From positions 1 through 33,809 of the forward strand of contig JAFGHU010000198.1 of assembly GCA_016929955.1 (NCBI GenBank): a stretch of DNA of 33,809 bases, in the 5' to 3' direction. Positions 1 to 8,013 of the stretch are shown piece by piece (positions within the stretch are counted from its first letter, which is position 1; each line of letters starts with the position of its first letter). The notes under the pieces are model-generated. The model worked only from the letters and a program-made list of their open reading frames with translations, made no database searches and was not told where the DNA came from. Source of the DNA: Bacteroidales bacterium. Its GTDB lineage: Bacteria; Bacteroidota; Bacteroidia; Bacteroidales; UBA12170. The position numbers and the translations under genes were made by a program.

Positions 1-345
1 GAAGAGAGAAAAATTCGAATGCTAATGTATTTTGGGACTCTTTTCATCGTCGCATTTGAGTGTTTTTGTATTGCGTTTTAATAATTGATGATACGAATTT
101 AAAGAAAAATGTGCTTAACCCCATCATTATTAATCTAAGATTCTATATTAGTTTTAGTTACATTTTGCGAATTCTATTAATTTCAATATATTTGGAAGGA
201 TTTAGAAGCTGCTTTTAATTGAACAGCCGCAGAAAATAGTCGTTCGTTTATAGGAGCGCGGAATTTAAAAAAGAAGAAAAAACGAAGGTGTTCATTCTGT
301 AGTCAGTAAAGCAGAACATTTGAAAATTTTAAATTTTATTTTGTT
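1..345. other. Stretch without a recognised gene
   Basis: No convincing gene is visible. Frame 1 on the + strand is open from the window edge to a TAA at 79-81 and reads as a short hydrophobic tail (about 26 residues, including YFGTLFIVAFECFCIAF). Frame 3 is open to about 57. Either could be the 3' end of a gene lying outside the window, but neither is recognisable. The rest is AT-rich with stops in all frames and probably holds the promoter and leader of the SprB-repeat gene. A near-match to the Bacteroidota -7 element (ttATTTTG) lies directly before its ATG, but I would not call it. Confidence 0.4.
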
Positions 346-1983
346 ATGACGCGACAATTATTGTATCCAGTTAAGTTTATCCTTCTTTCCTTGTTTTACT
401 TTCTGATTTGTTTTTCGGCTTTTTCTCAGTCGACCCAGAAAATGAAATGCGAAACCGTAATTTACGATAACAATGATTTTTTGGTGATTAATCAGACCAT
501 TGGTATGCGTATTCAAGTTATGCAAGGCTCTGAAAAAGGCCAAATGGTTTATTCAGAAACACTTTCGCCTACCACGCAAGCCGATGGTTCTGTTGTGATA
601 GTACTAGGAAACGGGAAAAAAGTGTCCGGAAATTACGATTTAATCGATTGGCAAAACAATGAATATGTGCTTGTTACTGAAATTGATTTATCAGGCGGTA
701 AAAAATACAAGATAAAAGGCACTTGCGATTTAATTCGAGACAAGAATTTTAAACCGCAAAAGCAGGAAAAACCTGTCCAAGATGAATCTGCTATAGATGT
801 GCAAGAAAGAGCAGAAATCTTAAATGAACTATTGAATCAGGCGAATGCCGGCAAAGAGGTGCCTGTTGACAGGAAATTAGAAATCAAACACGAACTTAGC
901 GATGCTTCTTGCTTTGGTAAAGAAGACGGATTTATTGATATCACCATAGAAGGCGATGCGCCTCCTTATCGTTTTTTATGGAGCACTGGCGATACTACTG
1001 AAGATTTACGAAATGTTCCGGCAAATGAGTACGAACTTTCCGTTTGGGATAGCGAAGGCAATAAAAAGGAAGCTCAATTCAGTATTAATGAGCCAAAAGA
1101 ATTGGTTTGTTCTGCCGTTGCCTTTCCGGAAACAGAAGCCGGAAACGATGGTAAAATTAACCTTAGTGTTGATGGTGGCGCTTTAAACTTATACAGTTAT
1201 AAATGGAGTAATAATTCGATCTCCGAAGATATCGCTCATCTTAGTGCCGGAGTTTATACGGTTACGGTTACCGATTTTTACGATTGTAAATGTTCAACAA
1301 CGGTGGTTGTTGAGCGCGAGCTTTTTTTCAAAGCTGATATTCGGCATGCCTCTTGTTTTGGAGCCTCCGATGGAGCAGTTAAGCTAAGCATAGGCGGAGG
1401 AGAAATGCCCTATTCTGTTTTTTGGGATAATGATACGTATAATCCGGATAATGAAAACCTGAAAGCAGGCGATTATTTTGTAGCTGTTATCGATAAAAAC
1501 GGACAAAGAAAAGAAGCCAATTATACGGTAAGTGAACCTTCGGAAATTAGCATTACTGACAGTCTTTTTATTGGTGATGGAACAAATGGAAGTGTTTCTA
1601 TTGATGTAAATGGCGGTATTCCGCCTTACACTTTTTTATGGAGCAATGGAGCAACAACAAAAGATATTGCTAATTTAAGCTATGGCGAATATACGCTTAC
1701 AGTGATGGATGCTTCCAATTGTCAGGTTCAAAAATCGATGCAGTTAATCAATCCTCTTGCAGTTCCTGTTCAGGAAAAAATGGCTGATACGCTAGTCGTG
1801 GATACCCTTGTTATTGATACGCTTAAGTTAGATTTGCCTGCTGTAGATACACTTGTGGTGGATACCAATAAGATGAAAACCTTGCCGGTTGATGATAAAT
1901 CCAAAACGGATCAAGTTAAAGAAATAAAAGAGCAAATTCCGTTGACCGAAAGCAAGAAAAAATCGGATAATTTAAACCGATAA
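346..1983 (+). CDS. Secreted SprB-repeat protein
   Basis: This is a 545-residue exported protein of unknown function. Residues 1-28 form a signal peptide with a long hydrophobic core ending FSAFSQS. Residues about 30-130 resemble a beta-sandwich found at the N-terminus of many Bacteroidota exported proteins (IQVMQGSEKG, VYSETLS, GGKKYKIKGT). Four SprB-type repeats follow at about 186-240, 255-322, 332-390 and 398-465. Their signatures are ASCFGxxDG, PPYxFLWSxG and AGxYxxxVxD; the second and third copies are degenerate. Residues 481-510 are a low-complexity DTLVVDT/DTLVID tract, and the tail is rich in Lys, Asp and Glu. SprB repeats occur in gliding adhesins and other surface proteins exported by the type IX system. 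Here I see no type IX C-terminal sorting domain, so the final location is unclear. Export and the repeats are well supported, but the adhesion role is inference. Confidence 0.85.
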   Translation: MTRQLLYPVKFILLSLFYFLICFSAFSQSTQKMKCETVIYDNNDFLVINQTIGMRIQVMQGSEKGQMVYSETLSPTTQADGSVVIVLGNGKKVSGNYDLIDWQNNEYVLVTEIDLSGGKKYKIKGTCDLIRDKNFKPQKQEKPVQDESAIDVQERAEILNELLNQANAGKEVPVDRKLEIKHELSDASCFGKEDGFIDITIEGDAPPYRFLWSTGDTTEDLRNVPANEYELSVWDSEGNKKEAQFSINEPKELVCSAVAFPETEAGNDGKINLSVDGGALNLYSYKWSNNSISEDIAHLSAGVYTVTVTDFYDCKCSTTVVVERELFFKADIRHASCFGASDGAVKLSIGGGEMPYSVFWDNDTYNPDNENLKAGDYFVAVIDKNGQRKEANYTVSEPSEISITDSLFIGDGTNGSVSIDVNGGIPPYTFLWSNGATTKDIANLSYGEYTLTVMDASNCQVQKSMQLINPLAVPVQEKMADTLVVDTLVIDTLKLDLPAVDTLVVDTNKMKTLPVDDKSKTDQVKEIKEQIPLTESKKKSDNLNR

Positions 1984-1994
1984 AATCAATAGTG

Positions 1995-2129
1995 ATGCAA
2001 TTTTTTAGAAAAAAGAACAACAAAAATAAACCGAAGTCTTTTGAATGGGGCTATGTTATTATTGTAGGTATAATTGCGCTTGTTGTTCTTTATAAATGCA
2101 TTGAAATTATTAAGGCGGGGTTTGAATGA
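1995..2129 (+). CDS. Small single-pass membrane protein, 44 aa
   Basis: This ORF is too short for the supplied track. ATG at 1995 is followed by 44 codons and TGA at 2127-2129. The product has a Lys/Asn-rich N-terminus (MQFFRKKNNKNKPK) and one strong transmembrane segment (GYVIIVGIIALVVLY, about residues 19-33). The basic N-terminus predicts an N-in orientation. It begins 11 nt after the stop of the SprB-repeat gene and ends just before a bidirectional terminator, so it is probably the last gene of that transcript. I recognise no family. It could be a membrane partner of the exported protein upstream or an unrelated small membrane peptide. The close spacing and clean membrane segment argue that it is real, but nothing proves translation. 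Confidence 0.55.
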   Translation: MQFFRKKNNKNKPKSFEWGYVIIVGIIALVVLYKCIEIIKAGFE

Positions 2130-2160
2130 TTAGAATGCAGAGTTGAATTGTTTATTGAAA

Positions 2161-2197
2161 AAGAGCTCTGAAACATTTGTTTCAAAGCTCTTTTTTT
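2161..2197. terminator. Bidirectional terminator
   Basis: A long hairpin has arms AAGAGCT-c-TGAAACA and TGTTTCA-a-AGCTCTT, a TT loop and one mismatch. It is followed by T7 on the + strand. On the - strand the stem is followed by TTTTTC. It closes the rightward SprB-repeat/small-membrane-protein transcript and can also end the leftward tRNA-Pro transcript. Confidence 0.85.
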
Positions 2198-2200
2198 AAG

Positions 2201-2274
2201 TCGGAGTGGCAAGACTCGAACTTGCGACCACTTGCACCCCATGCAAGCATGCTAGCCAACTGCACCACACCCCG
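2201..2274 (-). tRNA. tRNA-Pro (GGG anticodon)
   Basis: Read on the - strand, 74 nt fold as a tRNA. The acceptor arms are CGGGGTG and CACTCCG with discriminator A. The anticodon stem CTTGC/GCAAG encloses the loop ATGGGGT, giving anticodon GGG (proline) with G37, as is usual for tRNA-Pro. The T-loop contains TTCGAGT. CCA is not encoded, so it must be added after transcription. The gene stands alone. A bidirectional terminator hairpin lies just beyond its 3' end. Confidence 0.95.
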
Positions 2275-2366
2275 TTTTTTATTGTCCGATTTTAGCGAAC
2301 TAAGGCTGCAAAATTAAAAAAAATTACAAATCGCCAAGGAGAATAAAATAAAAATTAGCGAATCAA

Positions 2367-2819
2367 TCAACTGAGCAATCCTTTTACAATCGCAGAGATG
2401 GTTTTATTATCGGCTTTTCCTGCTAAAGCTTTGGAAGCCATGCCCATAATGCGACCCATATCTTTCATACTCGAAGCACCTGTTTCTGAAATAAGCGCTT
2501 CGATTTTTGCTTTCACTTCTTCAGTGCTCATCTGTTCGGGCAAGTATTTTTCGATAATGGTGGCCTGAAAAAGTTCGTCTTCGGCCAATTCGCTGCGATT
2601 TTGAGCCTGATACATTTCGGCCGATTCTTTTCTTTGCTTAACCAGTTTTTGCAAGAGTTGAATTTCTACAGTTTCAGGAATTTCTTCGCTATTGATATCG
2701 CCACCGGTTTTAATTAGTAAAAGACCGGCTTTAACTGCTCTTAGTGCTTCCAAAGTCTTTTTGTCTTTGGCCAACATCGCTTTTTTAATGTCGTTATTGA
2801 TCTGAATTTCTAAGCTCAT
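2367..2819 (-). CDS. yqeY: YqeY/GatB-like domain protein
   Basis: This small helical protein of the YqeY family (GatB/YqeY domain) has 150 residues. The family resembles the tRNA-binding C-terminal part of the GatB subunit of amidotransferase, but its own function is not established. Visible family features are the N-terminal helix beginning SLEIQINNDIKKAM, the central EEIPETVEIQLLQKLVKQR and the C-terminal GRIMGMASKALAGKAD. I start it at the ATG at 2819 rather than 2864 as in the ORF track. The longer version would begin inside the ftsZ terminator hairpin and upstream of a good promoter -7 element (TACCTTTG, 2841-2848), and its extra residues (PGFFLPLFFENTKI) look non-native. It lies immediately after ftsZ but is separated from it by that terminator, so it is probably transcribed on its own. 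Confidence 0.9.
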   Translation of the reverse strand: MSLEIQINNDIKKAMLAKDKKTLEALRAVKAGLLLIKTGGDINSEEIPETVEIQLLQKLVKQRKESAEMYQAQNRSELAEDELFQATIIEKYLPEQMSTEEVKAKIEALISETGASSMKDMGRIMGMASKALAGKADNKTISAIVKGLLS

Positions 2820-2840
2820 AATCTTTGTATTTTCGAAAAA

Positions 2841-2848
2841 CAAAGGTA
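2841..2848 (-). promoter_or_regulatory. Probable yqeY promoter -7 element
   Basis: On the - strand TACCTTTG matches the Bacteroidota -7 consensus TAnnTTTG exactly. It lies 21 nt upstream of the ATG at 2819 and abuts the U-tract of the ftsZ terminator. A possible upstream TTG falls in the terminator loop, but its spacing (13 nt) is short. Confidence 0.55.
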
Positions 2849-2870
2849 AAAAAAAACCCGGCAAGCCGGG
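2848..2870 (-). terminator. Terminator after ftsZ
   Basis: Read on the - strand, a G+C-rich hairpin (CCCGG, loop CTTG, CCGGG) is followed by an uninterrupted run of nine T. It lies about 21 nt after the ftsZ stop and is the only strong terminator inside the dcw region, so it marks the end of the long division/cell-wall transcript. Confidence 0.9.
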
Positions 2871-2891
2871 CTCTTTTCATCGTCGTTTTTA

Positions 2892-4430
2892 CTAGTCAAC
2901 ATTATCGTGGAGAAACTTGTTGTTCGATTTTATTTCCAATCCATCTTCACTATCTGAAAGCGTAAATCGGGCTACCTCAGAATCGGTTGAAGGTTTGCTT
3001 TGCGAAAGGTTAATATTTTTCCTTTTGTAAGCCGGAGTGCTTTCCAGCTCATCAATATTCATTTTTCCTCCATAAGAAAGTGCTCTTAGTTTTCTAGTCC
3101 GTTCTTTATGTTTATCGTCTTGCGTAGATTTATCAGTCGAAGGCGCCGTTTTTTGGTCTTCGCGTGCGGATTCTTGATCAAACAGCTCATCGTTATAATT
3201 GGCTGTAGTATCACTTTCAATTTCACGTATAACTAGCTCCTTACTGGGCTCAAAATCAAAACTGCGCGATTCGGCCTTTATATCTTTTTTTTCGTCCAGA
3301 TTATAAACAGTCTTTTCTGTTTTGGTTTGTGTTTCCGTGCTTTTTGAGCGATCGATTAATTCAATATTAGGGATAGATTCGTCTGCGATTTCTAAATCCA
3401 CTTTCTTTTGTACCGATTTTAAATCATCCTCCAAAGGAATGACTATTTTATTTTTGTTTTCTTTTGCAATTTTACGATCGAAACCTGTAGCAATTAAAGT
3501 AATACTAATACTATCGCCTAATTCAGGATCTTGTCCACTTCCCCATATCACTTCACAATCATTACCGGTACGGTTTTGGATAATCTCAGTAATTTCACTC
3601 ACTTCATCCATCGATATTTCATTTTCGCCCGAAGCGATATAAAGCAACATATTGGTTGCGCCATTAATGTCATTATCATTTAATAAAGGAGATGAAAGTG
3701 CTTGTTCTGTAGCTTCTATGGCTCGGTTTTCGCCTTCGGCTTTGCCTGCGCCCATTATGGCCACACCGCTATTTCGCATTACCGTATTCACATCCTCAAA
3801 GTCAACATTGATATATCCGGTTACGGTAATTATTTCGGCAATTCCTTTAGCTGCTTTGGTTAAAATATTATCGGCCTGACTAAATGCCTGTGATAGCGAC
3901 AGATTGCCATACAATTCGCGTAGCTTATCATTGTTGATAATCAGTATAGTGTCGACATGTTTTTTTAACTCTGCAATTCCTTCTTTGGCCAACTCAGTAC
4001 GTTTGCGCCCTTCAAAAGCAAAGGGTAAAGTTACAATGGCAACGGTTAAGATATCTAATTCTTTAGCTGCAGCAGCAATAATTGGAGCTGCTCCGGTTCC
4101 GGTTCCACCACCCATACCGGCGGTGATAAAAAGCATTTTAGTATTAATGCTTAATAGTTCTTTAATCTCGTTAATATTTTCAATGGCCGCATTTCGTCCT
4201 ACTGCAGGTTTCGATCCGGCTCCTCGTCCTTCGGTCAAACTTGATCCCAATTGAATTTTTGTTGGAATCGGGCTATCTTCCAGATGTTGATTGTCGGTAT
4301 TGCACAAAATAAAGTCAACATCTTTTATCCCTTGCTTAAACATGTGGTTTACGGCATTTCCGCCGCCACCGCCCACGCCAAGGACTTTGATAATATTGGA
4401 TTGGTTTTTAGGAGAATCGAAATTTAGCAT
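2892..4430 (-). CDS. ftsZ: Cell division protein FtsZ
   Basis: FtsZ is the tubulin-like GTPase that polymerises into the Z ring at midcell and recruits the divisome. The 512-residue product has the nucleotide-binding N-terminal domain with VLGVGGGGGNAVNHM (about 16-30) and the tubulin signature GGGTGTG at 107-113. The T7-loop region reads DFEDVNTVMRNSG. After about residue 320 comes a long charged, low-complexity linker and a short conserved-looking tail (ELESTPAYKRKNI ... NNKFLHDNVD). The length exceeds the roughly 380 residues of enterobacterial FtsZ, as is usual in Bacteroidota because of the linker and tail. It is the last gene of the dcw run, separated from ftsA by 145 nt that may hold an extra promoter or a regulatory hairpin. 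The start ATG precedes LNFDSPKNQSNIIKV and no better start is visible. Confidence 0.98.
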   Translation of the reverse strand: MLNFDSPKNQSNIIKVLGVGGGGGNAVNHMFKQGIKDVDFILCNTDNQHLEDSPIPTKIQLGSSLTEGRGAGSKPAVGRNAAIENINEIKELLSINTKMLFITAGMGGGTGTGAAPIIAAAAKELDILTVAIVTLPFAFEGRKRTELAKEGIAELKKHVDTILIINNDKLRELYGNLSLSQAFSQADNILTKAAKGIAEIITVTGYINVDFEDVNTVMRNSGVAIMGAGKAEGENRAIEATEQALSSPLLNDNDINGATNMLLYIASGENEISMDEVSEITEIIQNRTGNDCEVIWGSGQDPELGDSISITLIATGFDRKIAKENKNKIVIPLEDDLKSVQKKVDLEIADESIPNIELIDRSKSTETQTKTEKTVYNLDEKKDIKAESRSFDFEPSKELVIREIESDTTANYNDELFDQESAREDQKTAPSTDKSTQDDKHKERTRKLRALSYGGKMNIDELESTPAYKRKNINLSQSKPSTDSEVARFTLSDSEDGLEIKSNNKFLHDNVD

Positions 4431-4467
4431 ATGTGGTTATTTTAAAGTACTAAATTAGCTTTAAAAC

Positions 4468-4493
4468 AGGCTTTCTTTAGCTAGTATAAGCCT
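4468..4493 (-). promoter_or_regulatory. Hairpin in the ftsA-ftsZ spacer
   Basis: The only sizeable gap inside the dcw run (145 nt) contains, on the - strand, AGGCTT and AAGCCT arms (6 bp) around a 14-nt loop, followed by GTTTT. It ends about 38 nt before the ftsZ ATG. It may be a leader structure, a processing site or a weak attenuator. No exact TAnnTTTG element is visible in the gap. Confidence 0.3.
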
Positions 4494-4575
4494 TTTTATT
4501 AACAAATTAATTGTTGATATCCGCGGAAAACCGAATGGGGAAACGATTCCGTTATCCTAGTATTGCAGTGTACTA

Positions 4576-5862
4576 TTATTTTAGATCTTCTGTATCGCTA
4601 TCGAAAAAATCCTGAATTTTTTGAAAGAAACTTTTATCCTTTGGCATAGGAGATTCCTTTTCAACAGAATGTGTTTCTGCATTTGCAGGTTGTTGATTTT
4701 CATAGTCATAGCGCTCAAATCCTTCAATCACAAGGCCGATACCCGTTGAATATGTCGGACTAGCCAGCTCTTCTATCGTACCTTCGGCCAAATGCTCATT
4801 GGGGTAGCCGATGCGCGTGTCCATACCGGTCATAAATTCAGTAAGTTGCGCAATATGTTTTAATAAAGCGCCACCACCGGTAAGCACAATGCCGGCAATG
4901 AGTTTATTTTCATAACCCGAATTTTTTATTTCGAAATACACATGTTCTATAATCTCTTCAATACGCGCCTGAATTATGCTGGCTAGATTTTTCAAAGTGA
5001 TTTCTTTAGGTGGCCTACCTCGCAAACCGGGAATAGCAACAACTTCTTCCTCTTTGTTTTCGCTTGCCAGAGCAGATCCAAACTTCACTTTTAATTCTTC
5101 GGCATGTTTTTTAATAATCGAACAGCCTTCTTTTACATCTTCTGTAATTACATCGCCGCCAAAAGGAATAACGGCAGTATGTCGGATAATTCCATCGTGG
5201 AAAATGGCTACATCTGTTGTTCCTCCACCAATATCCACCAAGGCAACACCTGCTTCTTTTTCCTCATCGCTCAAAACCGCTTTTGCAGATGCAATAGGTT
5301 CTAAAATCAGATCAACAATATCTAAATCGCTTTTACGAACGCATTTGAAAATGTTTTTTGCGGCGGTAGTTTGACCAATAATAATATGAAAATTTGCTTC
5401 GAGCGAATTGCCCAACATGCCAACAGGCTCACGTATTCCGGGTTCTCCATCAACAATATATTCCTGAGGTATTACATCGATAATTTCTTCACCGGGACTC
5501 ATATTTAAATTGCGCATGCTTTCCAGTAAATCGTCTACATCTTTTTGACAAATCTCATCATCTATGTTTTTGCGAATGATTATTCCCCGATGTTGCAAGC
5601 TCTTAATATGCTGACCAGCAATTCCTACGTTTACATAATCAATTTTAACATTCGATTTGGATTCGGCTTCTTCGATCGCTTTTTTTATGGATTGAACCGT
5701 GTTTTCTATATTTGAAACAACCCCACGTTTAACACCAATAGATTCTGTTTTTCCCGATCCAAGAATTTCTATTTTTCCGTATTTGTTGCGTCGACCTACA
5801 ATAGCGGCAATTTTTGTTGTCCCTATATCCAATCCTACAATTATAATGTCTGAGGCTTCCAT
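4576..5862 (-). CDS. ftsA: Cell division protein FtsA
   Basis: FtsA is the actin-like ATPase that tethers FtsZ filaments to the inner membrane and links the ring to later division proteins. The 428 residues show the actin-family phosphate-1 motif LDIGTTKIAAIVG (about 11-23) and the phosphate-2 motif VDIGGGTTDVAIFHDG (about 209-224). A late VLTGGGALLKHI represents the adenosine motif. The extreme C-terminus (KSFFQKIQDFFDS) is a short amphipathic helix of the kind that anchors FtsA to the membrane, preceded by a flexible linker. The gene starts 4 nt after the ftsQ stop, consistent with one transcript, and leaves a 145-nt gap before ftsZ. Confidence 0.97.
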   Translation of the reverse strand: MEASDIIIVGLDIGTTKIAAIVGRRNKYGKIEILGSGKTESIGVKRGVVSNIENTVQSIKKAIEEAESKSNVKIDYVNVGIAGQHIKSLQHRGIIIRKNIDDEICQKDVDDLLESMRNLNMSPGEEIIDVIPQEYIVDGEPGIREPVGMLGNSLEANFHIIIGQTTAAKNIFKCVRKSDLDIVDLILEPIASAKAVLSDEEKEAGVALVDIGGGTTDVAIFHDGIIRHTAVIPFGGDVITEDVKEGCSIIKKHAEELKVKFGSALASENKEEEVVAIPGLRGRPPKEITLKNLASIIQARIEEIIEHVYFEIKNSGYENKLIAGIVLTGGGALLKHIAQLTEFMTGMDTRIGYPNEHLAEGTIEELASPTYSTGIGLVIEGFERYDYENQQPANAETHSVEKESPMPKDKSFFQKIQDFFDSDTEDLK

Positions 5863-5866
5863 ATTC

Positions 5867-6652
5867 TTAATTTTTTGTGCAAACTACTTGATTCTCGTAT
5901 TTTAGATTTATCGATTTATAAATAGTCCAGTTTATTTTTTCTTTTCCGTTGATATAAAAAAGCTTTAAACGCCTTAATTTATCGTCCATATTGTTTAGTG
6001 TTCCAAATTCTATATAACTAACTCCCGTTTTAGGAATTAATTCGAATTCCTGATCCTGTTTTACGTAAATTTGGTCGATCAATGCATTCAAAAATTGGTC
6101 GTGTTGAATTTTTGCGGCCAAGATATATATTTTTTTATAGATAGCAGGTAAACGAAGCGTATCAATACTGTTCTTATTGAAGTAATTCATATTTACTTTA
6201 GGCAATGCACCATTCGCTAACACTACGCGAACACTGTGCTTTGTAGAGAGTGGCATTACTACCGTGTCGCTTCCTAAATAAAATTGTTGCCCTGCTTGAT
6301 TATAAATGCGAAGAATGGCTTTTCTGGGTTTGGCTTTAATTGAAAAACTTCCACTGATGTCGATAAAAGCATTGAAATCTTGTATATAGCTGATTTTACC
6401 AATGTTTTTTTCGATTTGTTGCAGGTTCAGATTTTTGATCTTTTGTCCTTCAATGGGCTCATGATTTTCGAGAAGCTCTGTTCTTAGCTCTTGTGCTGAT
6501 GTTAGTTGAGGTATTGCAAGATTATTGTTTAATTCTACGTTTAATTTTGGACAAGGCGTATTGCCGTATTTTTGCAAGGCATAGATTTCAAATGCCAATA
6601 AAGCAAGTATAGCAAGTACCCATAAACTTCGGTAGAGTATCTTTTTAATCAT
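5867..6652 (-). CDS. ftsQ: Cell division protein FtsQ
   Basis: FtsQ is a bitopic divisome protein that joins early and late division components in the periplasm. The product has 261 residues. A short basic N-terminus (MIKKILYRS) is followed by one transmembrane helix (LWVLAILALLAFEIYAL, about 10-26). The remaining roughly 230 residues are periplasmic and include a POTRA-like part (NLQQIEKNIGKISYIQDFNAFID). Sequence conservation of FtsQ in Bacteroidota is low, so the call rests on topology, length and position between murC and ftsA. Its ATG overlaps the murC stop by 4 nt (ATGA), suggesting translational coupling. Confidence 0.9.
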   Translation of the reverse strand: MIKKILYRSLWVLAILALLAFEIYALQKYGNTPCPKLNVELNNNLAIPQLTSAQELRTELLENHEPIEGQKIKNLNLQQIEKNIGKISYIQDFNAFIDISGSFSIKAKPRKAILRIYNQAGQQFYLGSDTVVMPLSTKHSVRVVLANGALPKVNMNYFNKNSIDTLRLPAIYKKIYILAAKIQHDQFLNALIDQIYVKQDQEFELIPKTGVSYIEFGTLNNMDDKLRRLKLFYINGKEKINWTIYKSINLKYENQVVCTKN

Positions 6653-8013
6653 GCAAAGGCTGTTTTTATGTGTTCAACTAAGCGATCAATATCACCGGCT
6701 CCTAAACTTAAAATCAGACCGGGCTTTTGTTCTTTTAGATAAGGGACAAGCTGCTCTTTACGCAGTAGAATCTTCTCTTTTAGCTTTGTTTTGTCTAGTA
6801 AAACACCACTGTTTATTCCTGCAATAGGTTCTTCCCGAGCAGGATAAATTTCTAGTAAAATCAAGCGATCGAGTAGTGCTAGACTTTCAGCAAAACCATC
6901 CATAAAGTCCCGCGTCCGACTGAATAAATGGGGTTGAAAAATGCCGGTTAATTTTTTATCCGGATACAATTCTTTTACGGACAATATACTTGCTTTTAAC
7001 TCTTCCGGATGATGTGCATAATCGTCGATATAAATCAAGTCTTTGCGCTTGACAATATATTCCATTCTTCGTTTTACGCCTTTGAAAGAAGCCAGAGCCG
7101 TTTTTATAAACTCAGAATCCTCTCCATTTAGATGTGCTGCCGCTGCAGCGGCTAAAGCATTTTCAACATTTAATCTGCCGGGCATGCCTACTTTCACATT
7201 TTCGATTTTTAGTGAAGGACCTAAAATGGTGAATTGATAATTTCCATCGTGCAATTGGAGATTTTCGATCTTAAAATCGGCATTAGTATTGTTCAAGGAA
7301 TAGGTATAAACTCTATGCTTTGTTTTGATGTTTTTTTCTAAGCCGAATTTAATCAGTAATTGCCCGTTTTCTTGTATTTGATCAACAAATTTTTGAAAAC
7401 TTTCTTCCAATCCCTGATGGTTGGAATAGATATCAAGATGATCAGCATCCATAGAGGTGATAAGCGCCGTATTAGGAAATAGTTGCAAAAATGAACGGTC
7501 GAATTCGTCGGCTTCCACAACTAAATTCGGACTGTTTTCGTTGATAATTAAATTGCTGTTATAATTACTTGCAATGCCACCTAAAAAAGCATTGCAGCCT
7601 TTTCCGTTATTTAAAATATGGGCAGTCATACTACTTACCGTAGTTTTTCCATGGGTTCCGGCAATAGCAATGCAGTTTTTATCGCGACTGAGGATTCCTA
7701 ATACCTGACTGCGTTTTAAAAGTGTAAAAGCATTGGCTTTATAATAGTTTAACTCCGTATGCTTTGCCGGTACTGCAGGCGTGTAAATAACAAGTACGTT
7801 TTTCTTGTTCAGAAAAGCGGGATTTATTTTGCTTATATCATCTTCGAAATGAATACTTGCGCCTTCATTTTCAAGCAATTGGGTTAGGGGAGAGCTTGTT
7901 TTATCATAGCCGGCCACTACTTTGTTGTTTGCCATAAAATACCTGGCTAGGGCGCTCATTCCGATACCGCCAATTCCTAATAGGTAGATATGTGTAAACT
8001 GACTTATATTCAT
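6649..8013 (-). CDS. murC: UDP-N-acetylmuramate--L-alanine ligase MurC
   Basis: MurC is the cytoplasmic ATP-dependent ligase adding L-alanine to UDP-MurNAc, the first amino acid of the stem peptide. The 454 residues contain the N-terminal nucleotide-binding fold with YLLGIGGIGMSALARY (about 10-25). The Mur-ligase P-loop AGTHGKTT is at 118-125, the central-domain EADEFDRSFL at about 166-175, and DDYAHHPEE and PHLFSRTRD in the C-terminal domain. The length is normal for the family, and there is no fused Ddl domain. It overlaps murG upstream by 4 nt and ftsQ downstream by 4 nt, as expected for tightly coupled dcw genes. Confidence 0.98.
   Translation of the reverse strand: MNISQFTHIYLLGIGGIGMSALARYFMANNKVVAGYDKTSSPLTQLLENEGASIHFEDDISKINPAFLNKKNVLVIYTPAVPAKHTELNYYKANAFTLLKRSQVLGILSRDKNCIAIAGTHGKTTVSSMTAHILNNGKGCNAFLGGIASNYNSNLIINENSPNLVVEADEFDRSFLQLFPNTALITSMDADHLDIYSNHQGLEESFQKFVDQIQENGQLLIKFGLEKNIKTKHRVYTYSLNNTNADFKIENLQLHDGNYQFTILGPSLKIENVKVGMPGRLNVENALAAAAAAHLNGEDSEFIKTALASFKGVKRRMEYIVKRKDLIYIDDYAHHPEELKASILSVKELYPDKKLTGIFQPHLFSRTRDFMDGFAESLALLDRLILLEIYPAREEPIAGINSGVLLDKTKLKEKILLRKEQLVPYLKEQKPGLILSLGAGDIDRLVEHIKTAFA

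Noticed and set aside
38-52. 15-bp exact repeat CTCTTTTCATCGTCG, also at 2871-2885 after ftsZ
   Set aside because: One such match is expected by chance in 34 kb of AT-rich DNA. The flanks do not extend the match and no hairpin or function is evident at the first copy.
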